DNA of 64,000 nt from Portulaca oleracea. Taxonomy: Eukaryota > Streptophyta > Magnoliopsida > Caryophyllales > Portulacaceae. Positions within the stretch are counted from its first letter, which is position 1, and each line of letters opens with the position of its first letter. Below are positions 1 through 10,313 of the stretch, in pieces. The notes below the pieces were generated by a model, which saw nothing but the letters and a program-made list of their open reading frames with translations, did no database searches and was not told the origin of the DNA. The DNA is taken from positions 53,846,112 through 53,910,111 of the forward strand of contig CM055871.1 of assembly GCA_029582165.1 (NCBI GenBank), written 5' to 3'. A program made the translations under genes and the position numbers.

Positions 1-1
1 C

Positions 2-3000
2 TACGACTACATCATCATCGGCGGGGGCACATCCGGGTGCCCCCTGTCTGCGACCCTTTCCCACAATGTCACTGCGCTCGTCCTCGAGCGCGGCGGCTCC
101 CCTTACGGGAACCCCAACATAACCCTCCTCTCCTCCTTTGGTGTCGCCCTTTCCGACCCTTCCCCTTCCTCCCCGGCGCAACGGTTCGTCTCCGAGGACG
201 GCGTCATCAATGCCCGAGCCAAGGTCCTCGGAGGCGGGACCTGCCTGAACGCCGGGTTCTACACCAGGGCGGCGGCCGCCTACGTGGCGGCAGCCGGGTG
301 GGAGGAGGGGAGGGTGGAGGAGGCGTACCGGTGGGTGGAGGAGGTGGTGGCGTTTGAGCCGCCGATGAGGGAGTGGCAGGCGGCGGTTAGGGATGGGCTG
401 GTGGAAGTTGGGGTGGTGCCGTACAATGGGTATACTTTTGAGCATGTGAATGGTACCAAAGTGGGTGGGACTTTGTTTGATGGGGAGGGGAAGAGGCATA
501 CGGCCGCGGATTTGTTGGGGTATGCGGATCCAAAGGGGATTAAGGTGGTGTTGCATGCTACCGTTCATAAGATCTTGTTCAAGAAGAAAGGTATGTTCTA
601 GCTTCTTTTGTTTTTTCACATATCATTTTTTATTTTTGTTTTTAGGCAATGATACGAGTCTTGCCCTAACATATATATATCATTTATGTATTTTAACCCT
701 CACTAAATTGGTATTCATCAGAGGACAATTATACACATCTTGATTTAAGATAGTTAATAATCATCTTGCATTAATCATATTTCACATTTTGTTAACTTTT
801 AATCATGTTTTCTCTAATAATTATGTATATTTGTCAACTACAAGAGTATAATACTTATTAGCTAGGTCAAAAAACTATAAATAATAGCCTAATTTTATCA
901 ATCATAGTAGAAAATATACATTTAATGCATGATTTTATATTTATAAAAAATATAAATAAATAATTATTTTTATATCGTTTATAGGTTGTAATAACTTTCA
1001 AAGTAATGAAACATACCTCTATAATGATTAAATATACTTACGTTTAATTTTATGAGTGATTTAGATTAGATGCAAGATGGTTAATTAAGAACCATCTTGC
1101 ATCAAGATGTTTATCATTTTCATGTTCATGTATTTTTATTTTTTTAATTAAAGGTAATTAAGAAGTACAATCCTAGATAGCCCTTCTCTCAAGGGATTTA
1201 CCTAATTCATTTATCTTAACCCTTAGTCATGGGTGGATCTGGGGGGTATGCTGACAGTGGCTACGACCACCGTTAACCTTAAAAAAAAACATTTTAGTAT
1301 AATTTAGAATAAAAATTATGGTTTTTATGTTTATTATATAAAATAATAGTATATTGATCACCCCTAATTAGATTCTCCACTGCCCTGAGTAAATTATCAT
1401 TTTTTTAATGAGTTTTGATACTATGTTTTAATAATTTAAGTATTAATTATCAATTATAAGAAGCTTGAGATGAGTAGAATGCGTCAATGAACACAAATGA
1501 TACCCTAATCAAATCAATCCCTTCCGTTAAACTTATTTTAAGCTTTTTGGGTGATGATACGAGTCCTGCCCCAAATTTTGCATCAGGGACAATGATACAC
1601 ATCTTAACTCAAGATGGTTAATTAATAAGCATCTTGAATTATCCACATTTTACATTTTTGTAACTTTTAATAACATTTTCTCTAATAATTATATATATTT
1701 AACAACTATAAGAGTATAATACTTATTACCTAGGTTAAAAAATATGAATAATAGCCTAATTTTATCAATCATAGTAGAAAATGCATATTTTATATATGCA
1801 TAATTTTGTATTTTTGAAAAGATATATACAAAACTAATTATTTTAATATTATTTATAAGTTGTGATGACTCTTACAGTAATGACACATACCTTTATAATA
1901 CAAGATGATTATTAACCATCTCGCATTAAGGTGTTTATCATTTTTCTGGATGAAGAATAGGGAGATAATTAAGGGCGAACTTGAATAATTAGGACGAAGA
2001 GAGTATATATAACACAGTATCAACTATACACAAAGTTGGTATCTGAACCTCTAATTGTCTAATTTGACTTTAAGATACACGATTTTATATAAGAAAGTTC
2101 AATTTCTTATTAATTAATGTGAGATCGAGTTTAAATTATCTTAAATCAGCTGTCTTCTTCAGTTGACTGACATTCATTGATGAGTGAAATAACTTGAATG
2201 TGTCTCCTAGACAATTATATTGATGAGTGAGAAATAAATTAGAAAATGAGTTGAGTTTTGACTTGGAAAATTACTCTATTTTAGATTGAATAATCCAAAA
2301 AATCAAATGGTCAAGTGATTTGGCCTCTTTTTCACCATCTGTTTCCTAGATAATAAATGAGTTTAGCAATAGATATAAATATGAGTTGAGTTTGACTTGA
2401 AAATTAACTATTCTAGATAGAATAGTACTCCGTACTCCACAAGCCAGCTAGACTACACTACTAAAAATATGTGTATTACCTTCCTCAAAAAAAAAATGTA
2501 TATTACCAGTCACTTTTTTTCTAACCAATTTAAAATGGTTGGAAAAACTAACCATTTTAACAGCCATATGATATTCCAACTATTTTTCAAAAAAATTTTT
2601 GGGAAAAATGGTTGGAAATTCCAACCAATTTTGCTAAAATTGGTTGGAAAATTTTCCTATAATCCTTTTTCCTACTATTTGAAATTGGTTGGAAAAATAG
2701 TTAGTAATCCAACAATTTTTCCAACCATTTTCAAATAGTAGGAAAAAGAATGGTAGGAAAATTTTCTAACCATTTTAGCAAAATTGGTTGGAATTTCCAA
2801 CCATTTTTCCCACAAAATTTTTTGAAAAATAGTTGGAATATCATTTGGTTGCTAAAATGGTTGGTTTTTCCAACCATTTTAAGAAAAAAAGTGGTTGGTG
2901 ACACACATATTTTTAGTAGTGCTAAAGTCCAACTTGTAATTTTTTTATAAAAAAAACATATAGAAAAAATTTATTATTGTGAGATATATATATATATATG

Positions 3001-5170
3001 TGTGTGTGTGTGGGTGTGTGTGTGTTATTTTTTCAAAGAAGGATAAGATTTTACGTACCCTAGTGTGACATGTCTAATATATTTGCAAGAGGTTATTCTA
3101 TTTTTTTTTAAATATATAGATGTGTTTGCATTTAATCAATAAATGTACCTTTTCTGCAATAAATTCATTTTTTTTTGCAACCCAAAAAACATTAAAGGAA
3201 GCTAGACCACCAAACACCGGAAAATGAAAAAACGATCTTTCTGGAAAACAGTTTTCTCCATTTTCTTCCCACCAAGCGCTGAAAAATAAAAAAAATATAT
3301 TTTCTAGAAAATGGTTTTCATCCCATCAAAGACACCCTAAGTTATTTATGACACAAATTGACAAATGTTGTGCAGGGGTAGCAAGACCAAGGGCAAAGGG
3401 TGTAATATTCACAGATGAAGCAGGCAAAAAACACAAGGCCTACTTGAACCCTGGGCCCAACAATGAGGTGATCTTGGCTGCTGGTGCATTGGGCAGCCCA
3501 CAACTCCTTATGCTTAGTGGGGTGGGCCCAGCAGGCCATTTGGGGGCCCACAATATCTCCTTGGTCCTTGACCAGCCCATGGTTGGTCAAGGCATGTCTG
3601 ATAACCCTATGAATGCTGTCTACATCCCTTCTCCTCTCCCTGTGGAAGTCTCCCTCATTCAAGTTGTTGGGATCACCTCCTTTGGCAGCTACATTGAGGC
3701 TGCCAGTGGGGCCAACTTCGCCTCCGGCGCTCGCCCCCGGGATTTCGGGATGTTCTCCCCTAAGGTACCGTATTGTATCTGTATTCGGAATATCAGTCCT
3801 GATCATGGAAAGTTTGGGGGTAATAGGTTAGGTTAAGGACCTTTATTTTGACTCTTTAGATAGGTCAGTTGTCAAACTGTACCGTATATTGTGTGTCCTG
3901 TGGTTAAGCTTTTTGACAAATGTGATTTGATTTGCATTTTTAGGCTCTAAAAGATCAAGTGTGGTATTAGGAGTATCAACTTTGTTTATAGGAAGTTTTT
4001 AGGTTGGTCGGTTGTCAAATTGTACCATACAGTGTGTTGTATAGACCAGGGTTTTGACTAACGTGACTTGATTTGTGTTTTGAGGCTTTAAAAGATCAAG
4101 TATTGTGTAGTATCCGGAGTATTAGCTCTTTTTATAAGAAGTTTTTAGATGGGTCAGTTGTCAAATTGTGTCTTGTATGGGCTAGGTTTTGTCAAATGTG
4201 TTTTGGTTTGAGTTTTTAAGCTTTAAAAGAGCAGGTATTGTACCGTATTCGGAGTATCAGCTTTATTTATAGGAAGTTTAGATGCAATATTAAGTTTGAT
4301 TGATAGTCTTTATTGTGTATTGTATGCACCATTGTACATTTTCATTGACGAGGTTTGATTTGTGTTTTGGGCTTTTAATAGATAGGTCAGTTGTCAACAG
4401 TACCTCCAAAGGAAAGGACACCAGAAGCATTAACAAAGGCAATAGAGCAAATGTCTGCCCTGGAAGACATAATCTTCCAGGGAGGCTTTATACTCGAAAA
4501 GGTGATGGGACCCGTCTCCACGGGACACCTGGAGCTGCGATCCAAAAACCCTAATGTCAATCCGGTGGTGACATTCAACTACTTCCAAGACCCTGAGGAC
4601 CTCCAAAGGTGTGTCCAAGGGCTCCAAACCATAGAACAAGTGATAAACTCTAAGGCATTTGCTAAGTTCAAGTATAACGCCACGACGGTCCAAACTCTGT
4701 TCAATATGACAGCCAGTGCCCCGGTGAACTTACTTCCACACCACGCGAACGCGTCTGTCTCCCTAGAACAGTACTGTAAGGACACAGTGATGACTATCTG
4801 GCACTACCACGGGGGGTGCCAGGTAGGGCGCGTGGTGGATTCCGATTATAAGGTTATGGGGATAGATGGTTTAAGGGTTATAGATGGATCCACATTTTAT
4901 TACTCTCCGGGGACTAATCCTCAAGCCACCGTTATGATGCTTGGAAGGTACGTACTACGTATGTAATATTGCATGCATGCATTTGTATCTAATGTACGTG
5001 GAGTAATTGATTAACGTAACTAATTAATTACCTAAGTTTATGCTAATTTTTGACTAATTACTTTTGGCATGTATCAATTTGGCAGGTATATGGGATTAAG
5101 GATATTAGAAGAGAGGTTTTCAAGTAATTATGAAGCACCTAAGAAGAAGCTAAATCGTCATCAGGGATGA
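2..5170 (+). CDS. HOTHEAD-like GMC oxidoreductase (5' end outside window)
   Basis: FAD-dependent glucose-methanol-choline oxidoreductase of the plant HOTHEAD/mandelonitrile-lyase-like group, which are usually secreted and oxidise alcohols such as omega-hydroxy fatty acids or related substrates. Exons: 2-590, 3376-3764, 4382-4947, 5086-5170. Frame is kept at every junction and gives 542 residues plus TGA. The window opens inside the Rossmann FAD motif (IIIGGGTSGCPL). Next come the GGG-CLNAGFYTR signature, the second GMC signature (AAGALGSPQLLMLSGVGP) and the C-terminal active site with WHYHGGC (catalytic His) and SPGTNPQATVMMLGRYMG. The start codon and any signal peptide lie upstream of the window. 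Exon 3 begins IGQLSTVPPK, as in the At1g12570-type subgroup. Introns are unusual: the first (2.8 kb) holds MITEs, the second holds tandem repeats of the exon 3 acceptor. The family is certain; the substrate is unknown. Confidence 0.93.
726..1118. repeat. Foldback/TIR element, copy 1 (HOTHEAD-like intron)
   Basis: AT-rich element whose ends are imperfect inverted repeats (ATACACATCTT...AAGATGG at the left; CCATCTTGCATCAAGATGTT at the right). It aligns along its length with 1589-1943 (shared blocks such as AGAGTATAATACTTATTA and AATAGCCTAATTTTATC). A short common leader, ATGATACGAGTCYTGCCC, precedes both copies (647 and 1554). Superfamily not determined; non-coding. Confidence 0.6.
1589..1943. 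repeat. Foldback/TIR element, copy 2 (HOTHEAD-like intron)
   Basis: Direct-orientation relative of 726-1118 in the same intron. Left end AATGATACACATCTTAACTC pairs imperfectly with the right end read on the other strand (AATGATAAACACCTTAATGC). Inner palindrome halves are AAGATGGTTAATTAA and TTATTAACCATCT. No reading frame. Confidence 0.6.
2456..2921. mobile_element. CACTA-type foldback MITE
   Basis: Starts CACTACTAAAAATATGTGT and ends with its reverse complement ACACATATTTTTAGTAGTG. It is flanked by the 3-bp duplication CTA (2453-2455 and 2922-2924). The CACTA terminus plus 3-bp target duplication identifies the CACTA/CMC superfamily. The whole 466-bp body is palindromic around about 2700, built of repeated GGTTGGAAA/TTTCCAACC blocks, so a transcript would fold into one long hairpin. 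It has no transposase. It lies in the first in-window intron of the HOTHEAD-like gene. Confidence 0.9.
2985..3026. repeat. Compound (AT)n(GT)n microsatellite
   Basis: A run of TA dinucleotides passes into GT dinucleotides with one interruption (GGGTG). It is intronic in the HOTHEAD-like gene. Confidence 0.9.
3855..4381 (+). repeat. Tandem repeat carrying exon-3 acceptor copies
   Basis: Three copies of roughly 143-146 bp plus a partial fourth fill the intron before HOTHEAD-like exon 3. Each full copy starts TTTAG then (A)T-GGTCRGTTGTCAA (GGTC at 3863, 4006, 4152), matching the real acceptor and first codons of exon 3 (GGTCAG at 4385). Later parts share CTTTAAAAGATCAAGTATTG and GGAGTATCAGCTTT. 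The partial copy runs about 4297-4381. Copies are diverged, so the expansion is not recent. Confidence 0.85.
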
Positions 5171-5284
5171 TTGATAATCATGATTAAGTGTCTCATTCCA
5201 GTTATACATATGTACTAAATTAAATGAGACTTTGCTTTCTAATTAAATTGTGTAATGAACTTTTTTTTTTCTTCTCTTTCATTC

Positions 5285-5290
5285 AATAAA
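5285..5290 (+). promoter_or_regulatory. Polyadenylation signal AATAAA (HOTHEAD-like gene)
   Basis: Canonical AATAAA 115 bp after the stop codon, preceded by a T-rich tract. Confidence 0.55.
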
Positions 5291-5356
5291 ATTTCATTTC
5301 ATACTCTTATACCATATTTGTTCAGTTAAAAGGATAAAGAGTCAATGCTTTATATA

Positions 5357-5611
5357 CTCCCTCCTTATTTTATCAGTCACCTAGATCTACGTAAACGTCA
5401 GTCTTTAAACCATTAACTTCTCAACAAATATAATCTTTTATTATATAATGGTACTACCATTAGATTGTAAAGAACAATATATATATATACTATCAAAAAA
5501 GTATACTATTGTAATTTTTTGATAAAATATTATATGAGAAATTATTAGTCAAATATAGACATTGAAGACTGTGACGCTATTAATATACGACAAATAATAT
5601 GCGAGGGGGAG
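5357..5611. mobile_element. Stowaway-like MITE
   Basis: Begins CTCCCTCC next to TA and ends GAGGGGGAG followed by TA, the terminal pattern of Tc1/mariner Stowaway MITEs. AT-rich, non-coding. Related copies lie at 15898, 27731, 31044 and 43765. Confidence 0.8.
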
Positions 5612-5832
5612 TACTATATTGCACACATCATTTAATTAAACCCTAATTTATTCATTTATAATATAATTTCATAGTCTTAATTTTTATTACTTAGATTGAT
5701 TTTCTTTTTCTTTTTTGTTTGAATGATTGATTGATAATATAGTTGACTAACTTAATCTGCTGTCAAAGGAAACAATTTAATGACATTGTTAGGATATTAT
5801 TAATTAATTAATGAACAAAACAGAAACACACA

Positions 5833-5874
5833 GTTGAGATGGCCGAGTTGGTCTAAGGCGTCAGATTAAGGTTT

Positions 5875-5905
<31 letters not shown>

Positions 5906-5913
5906 TCTCAACA
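5833..5913 (+). tRNA. tRNA-Leu(AAG)
   Basis: Cloverleaf with acceptor stem GTTGAGA/TCTCAAC and discriminator A. The D arm is GGCCGAG...AAGGC, the anticodon loop TTAAGGT (anticodon AAG), there is a class II variable arm, and the T arm is GTGGG-TTCAAAT-CCCAC. The anticodon stem has two G-U wobble pairs (TCAGA/TTTGG). T-runs from 5920 onward suit Pol III termination. A second gene of the same specificity lies at 9762-9842 on the other strand. Confidence 0.93.
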
Positions 5914-6361
5914 AAAATATTTTTCAATTTTTTTTCCCTTTTAAAGCATTTTCTGGCAATTGTTTTATTCGCACTACTTATGTGCTCAATAAAATCCATG
6001 CTAAATTTTATCATTTAATTTATAAAAAAAAATCTGGTGGGCAGAAAATTAATGACAAAAATATGTTATAATATGTGTACCTCATTTATTCAGCCCATTG
6101 TTTAGCTTGACCATTGTTTAAAGCAATGTGCATAAATATTCAATTGTCTCTTTCAATGAATAGCTATAATGTTGAATCATACGTTCATATAGTCCTCTCA
6201 TTATTGTATCATATGAGGCCGTTGGTTAGTTTATTTGTTAATTACTTTTTGTATTGTTGTCTATTTGCATATGTTTGCTTTGTTTTTAAATTTTTTAGCC
6301 TTTTTATAACTTTGAATTATAAAAAGCAACCGATATCGATCAAGAAACCAATTAGATCACG

Positions 6362-6805
6362 AAAAGTTAAATTTGAGTTGAAATTGTATACGTCGCCTAC
6401 ATCATCATGTACGTATAGTCTATATCATCACGAAAAACTTTACACATTAGTATTATTATTGTCAATTATGTGCCCTAATTGGAACTTCAAGGGACAATAT
6501 AATGTAGATGATAATATGATAGTAGATATGTAAATTTCCTTTTTTGTTTAAATTTGACCACAAAAAGTTAAAATTAAGTTGTAATTAGACCTCGAGAAGT
6601 ACTTAAAGCTAAGTTGAAAATGTGTACATTACCTACATTATTACATATGCATAGTCTATGTTATCACGAAAAACCTTACAATCAGTATTATTGTAGTTAA
6701 TTATGTGTCGTACTCACTACTCGAAACTTCAAGGGACAATATATACATATGATAATATGATAGATATGTACATTCTTTTTTTCTTTTTGTTTAAATTTGA
6801 CCAAG
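6362..6805. repeat. Tandem duplication, period about 242 bp
   Basis: Two diverged adjacent copies. CTTCAAGGGACAATATA occurs at 6485 and 6727. Both copies also share CATAGTCTA/TATAGTCTA, ATCACGAAAAAC and GATAATATGATAG. No coding potential; open frames here are chance. Confidence 0.75.
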
Positions 6806-7183
6806 GTGCATTCTCAATTTATTTATTTATTTTTCTTCACGTTCGTACATCTTGCAAGGTTGAGAATATGCCTCAAGAAAATCGAATATGAAAAATCATG
6901 AAGAATATAACATAGCATATGCTTAAAATATATAGTTTTCTCCCTCTCCTTTACCATTACCATTACCAAAAGAAGGGCATCTTCTTTGTCTTGCTTTTTT
7001 CCTCCCTCTCTTTGTAACCCTTTGCATCAAGATCATGGGGACAAAGTCATGAAAAGGGAAATCTTATCATAGGAATTAAACCCTTTATTTTCCTTGAGAG
7101 GTTGAAATCATGTATGTATAATTAGTACATGCTAGCTAGCTAGGGTTAGTAAAAGAATATAAGGCAACATTAGACCAAGTATA

Positions 7184-7361
7184 TGTTGGGGAGATCCAAG
7201 GGGTGAGCCCACTTCAACCAAGGCCCATGGTACACAAGTTAAGTGAGGTTCCATCTTAAAACCAATTGGTGTTAAGAGGAGTAGCCCACTTGACTTATAT
7301 ACCATGTACTTTCTCTTTACTTTTTCGATGTGGGACATTTACTCATGGGTGAATCCCAACA
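7184..7361 (+). mobile_element. Solo TRIM-like LTR
   Basis: A 178-bp segment starting TGTTGGG and ending CCCAACA (TG...CA ends), flanked by the exact 5-bp duplication GTATA (7179-7183 and 7362-7366). That is the signature of a solo long terminal repeat. It is too short for an ordinary LTR and fits terminal-repeat retrotransposons in miniature. Orientation + is tentative. It lies directly upstream of the MIR399 promoter. Confidence 0.8.
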
Positions 7362-7414
7362 GTATATAGAGAGAAGGCATATATTTTTGGTAGAGATAGA
7401 AAGCACATCAAATG

Positions 7415-7422
7415 GTATATCC
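7415..7422. promoter_or_regulatory. P1BS (PHR1-binding) site upstream of MIR399
   Basis: GTATATCC fits GNATATNC, the palindromic binding site of PHR1-type MYB-CC factors that drive phosphate-starvation genes including MIR399. It lies about 76 bp upstream of the TATA box. Another match, GCATATGC, is at 6915-6922. Confidence 0.6.
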
Positions 7423-7490
7423 ATGGCATATATTTGCACTAGCAAAGCATTATCGATAGCAAAACCTAGCTAGTTCAATTCGCTAGCTCA

Positions 7491-7500
7491 CTATATATTT
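7491..7500 (+). promoter_or_regulatory. MIR399 TATA box
   Basis: CTATATATTT, about 110 bp before the hairpin base, is well placed for a Pol II pri-miRNA start near 7520-7530. Confidence 0.5.
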
Positions 7501-7603
7501 GGAGCATGCGCGCAGTATGGTAAATCTCAGACAAAAATGAGATCAAGGTAGATCAAAACACAGATGATCGAGGATCGGAGCAAACTAGTTAGGGTTTTTA
7601 TCC

Positions 7604-7733
7604 AAGCAGAAGTCGTTGAAGGGTAACTCTGCCTTGGCATGTGATTCCGGGGTTTTGGTGTGTGTATATATATACATCAAATTCAACTCATGTAACACGC
7701 CAAAGGAGAGTTGCCCTTTGAATGCTTCTACTT
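7604..7733 (+). ncRNA. MIR399: MIR399 precursor (phosphate-starvation miRNA)
   Basis: Stem-loop whose 3' arm carries GCCAAAGGAGAGTTGCCC (mature about 7698-7718), the miR399 sequence. The 5' arm at 7619-7639 (GGGTAACTCTGCCTTGGC) pairs with it with only two internal mismatches and one G-U across the duplex. Pairing continues below (AGCAGAAG with CTTCTAC). miR399 guides cleavage of PHO2/UBC24 mRNA and so raises phosphate uptake and loading when phosphate is scarce. The first mature base reads C rather than the commonest U; some plant isoforms show this. A TATA box and a P1BS element precede it. Family is very likely; exact ends and expression are unproven. Confidence 0.93.
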
Positions 7734-7745
7734 AACTTGTGCATA

Positions 7746-7908
7746 GTTATTAAAATCCCGATCCTGATTTACGATCCTACGATTTTATGGTCCAAAATCC
7801 TCGTTACGATTCTACAATTTACACACGATTCACGATCCTACATGGGCTAATTTCCGATCCTAACGTCCCCATAGTTTAGAGTTAGGATCCCGATTTTAAC
7901 AACCTTAA
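7746..7908. mobile_element. MITE, TTATTAAAATC family, copy 1
   Basis: Begins TTATTAAAATCCCGATCC and ends GGATCCCGATTTTAACAA, imperfect inverted termini around ACGATTC/GATCCTA-rich DNA. Relatives lie at 29224-29344 and, reversed, 41963-42127. It sits immediately 3' of the MIR399 hairpin. Superfamily unclear. Confidence 0.7.
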
Positions 7909-8155
7909 ACTTGTGCGCTCGTAAATACAATTCCTTCTTTCAGCAGTGGCATTTTGAGCAACCTCGATCATGTAAGTTACATATTTGTATATGAATTGTG
8001 CAGTATATCTTGTAGTTGCACGGTCTGGTTTGATTACTAAGTCTTGAGCACTAACGATTGTTAGCATTTTTACATTCATGATCAAGTAGTAAGACGTTGG
8101 GTTTATCCCTTCTTTTATATATCCATGGATCATATGATTAGCTAGCTAACACTTA

Positions 8156-8391
8156 GGCCGTTTTCTATACTGCGGTTGGCAAACTGCGGTGTCACAAGGT
8201 ACCGCAATTTGCCACAACCCACCACATTTCACCGTAAATCATTACTTTTTTCTCTCCTCACTTTTCTCCTCTACTTTTTACATTCTCTCTCCTCACCTAC
8301 CCCACATACCAATAACCTACCACAATTCCACCACACCCCACCACAATTCCACTACACCTCACCGCAAAATACCGCAGTATAGAACACGGTC
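8156..8391. mobile_element. Tourist/PIF-Harbinger-like MITE (TTA TSD)
   Basis: Termini GGCCGTTTTCTATACTGCGG and CCGCAGTATAGAACACGGTC, flanked by TTA on both sides (8153-8155, 8392-8394). The body is rich in CCACAATTCCACC. It belongs to the most abundant MITE family in the window; its twin at 47903-48151 is very similar. Confidence 0.85.
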
Positions 8392-8394
8392 TTA

Positions 8395-9440
8395 ATATGG
8401 AACGGAAGTAGTAATGTGCTAGCTAGGCATCTTATTTATTTAATTAAAGAAAAAATATTGCACAACAAGGATTTGGTTTTAACTTTTAATAATCTTCTCA
8501 TGATCCTCTAGTTTCAAACAATACTATTGAGTATGTGTAGTTATTAGTTCAATTGGTATTAGTTACCTTAATTAATTCTGTTACAACTAGTTTTCCCTTT
8601 CCTAGTCTTGTATAAACAGAGTTGTTATTCTCTATACTGTTCCATTAATACAATTTGCAATATTGAATACAATCAATCTTTTTCCCTCTCTATATTAGTA
8701 ATCCATCATGATATTTGGTTAAACTGCTTTTGGCCTAAATTACAGGCGATTTAACTATAAATTTACGTACATTCTAGAGATAGATATAATGATGGTCTAT
8801 TATACATTCATCCTTCATATCATCTTGGAATTTATCAAACCAACGTGGAATTCAATGGTTCAAATTTTCAAAAATGGAGCAAAGTAACCGAATCGCTCTC
8901 AAGACCAAGGTGAAGATGGGCTTCATTGATAGAAAGTATCCAAAACTAGCCATGAATTCTCCCAATTGTATGCAATGGATTAAGGTGGACAACATGATTG
9001 TAAGTTGGATTCAACATCATGATATTATGATATTTCTTATGCTTTCATTTATGTTGAATCTCCAATTTTAGATTTAAAGATATGACACATAGTCAATAGT
9101 TACCTCTTTTAGGAACCACTCAACAAAATTATGTATATGAGCATAAAGTTTTCATACATCTCAATAGCCGCTTTAAAACACTACCATCTGTTATCCTAAT
9201 TTTTCAACTTATTCACCTCTTTTCGATTATTAATTGGGTACAATCCTAAGTAGGAAAAAAATCACAGGGAAAACATATACATATAACATATTTACAAAAC
9301 ATATGATCTCCTCTCAAAACAATAGAATTATAGAAAGAAGATGTTTAGCTAGCACATTTTTTAAATATTTCTGAATTTTACTACATGTTTAGTTAATTTT
9401 CATTTTAGTTTTCTTGTAGGCTCTTAGAAGGGAGCATTTC
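8395..9440. other. AT-rich intergenic DNA, no gene seen
   Basis: No open frame with recognisable homology and no clear transposon termini. The short frames present look random. Confidence 0.6.
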
Positions 9441-9444
9441 TATT

Positions 9445-9750
9445 TTCCATACCCAATTATATTTTTGCAAACGTACAATGGGAAAGAAAATATAATTAAA
9501 TAGCTTCAATTCAAAGTTGTTAAAATACCTATAAAAAAAAAGTTGTTAAAATAATCAAATGGATTAATATTGTATGAACGATTAAACCTAACCAAAAAAT
9601 TTGGGGGACAGTTCTATATATGCATAACCAATTTTTGCAAACACAATGGTAAAGAAACGTAATTAAATATCTTTGATTCAAAGTTGTTTAAATAATCACA
9701 TGAATTGTGCCAGTTGAACAATTAAATCTACCCAAGAAGTTTGGGGGAAG
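9445..9750. repeat. Tandem duplication, about 165-bp unit
   Basis: Two diverged copies share TTTTTGCAAAC, AATGGKAAAGAAA, TTCAAAGTTGTT and a closing AATTTGGGGGA/AGTTTGGGGGA. The second copy ends next to the minus-strand tRNA-Leu gene. Confidence 0.7.
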
Positions 9751-9761
9751 AAAAAACATTT

Positions 9762-9842
9762 TGTTGAGAGTGGGATTTGAACCCACACCCTTTCGGACCA
9801 GAACCTTAATCTGGCGCCTTAGACCAACTCGGTCATCTCAAC
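9762..9842 (-). tRNA. tRNA-Leu(AAG), minus strand
   Basis: Read on the minus strand: acceptor GTTGAGA/TCTCAAC, discriminator A, perfect anticodon stem CCAGA/TCTGG with loop TTAAGGT (anticodon AAG), intact T arm. Position 10 is A instead of G (GACCGAG), which breaks the 10-25 pair and alters the internal A box. The gene may therefore be weak or decaying. A run of T follows the 3' end, as a Pol III terminator should. Confidence 0.87.
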
Positions 9843-10313
9843 TTTGTTGTTTATTACTTGTTTTTCTTTCTATTCCTATCAGTTACTCAAATTGAATGGT
9901 ATTTTCCAAGCAGGTCGAAAATTGGATTCTAATAATCCCTATTTCAACTTTTGTATGACAATAATTCCTACTCTATTTTTCTATTCTGGTGGTCCAAAAA
10001 AATATAAATTGTACTCTGGTGGTGCGAAGTCGACATCCACATATTTTTTAATTTTTCATTCATGCCCCATATTGTTTTTAATTTTTACATTCATGCCCCC
10101 AAAAAGGTTATAAAGTGTAGTTACTAAAATTATTTTTAAATTATTTTTTGAGAATCCAAACAACTATTATGATTTTTTTAAAGGAATAAAAATGAAAATC
10201 GTCAAAAAATCAAAAAAAAATTAGGACAAACATTGTAAATTCATTAAAAATCGTGCCTAACGTATCCAATTTTTGATGGTGCATTGATAGCAATGTTATT
10301 CTTGAAAAACAAA

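Noticed and set aside
2469..2950. Two plus-strand frames rich in VGKF/NHF repeats
   Set aside because: They fall in the CACTA MITE palindrome; the repeats come from inverted TTCCAACC blocks, not a protein.
3342..3806. 154-residue minus-strand open frame over HOTHEAD-like exon 2
   Set aside because: It is antisense to an exon with strong GMC homology; no homology of its own.
5834..5912. tRNA-Leu with anticodon TAA
   Set aside because: A first reading of AGATTAAGG suggested TAA, but the seven-base loop bounded by the stem is TTAAGGT, giving anticodon AAG.
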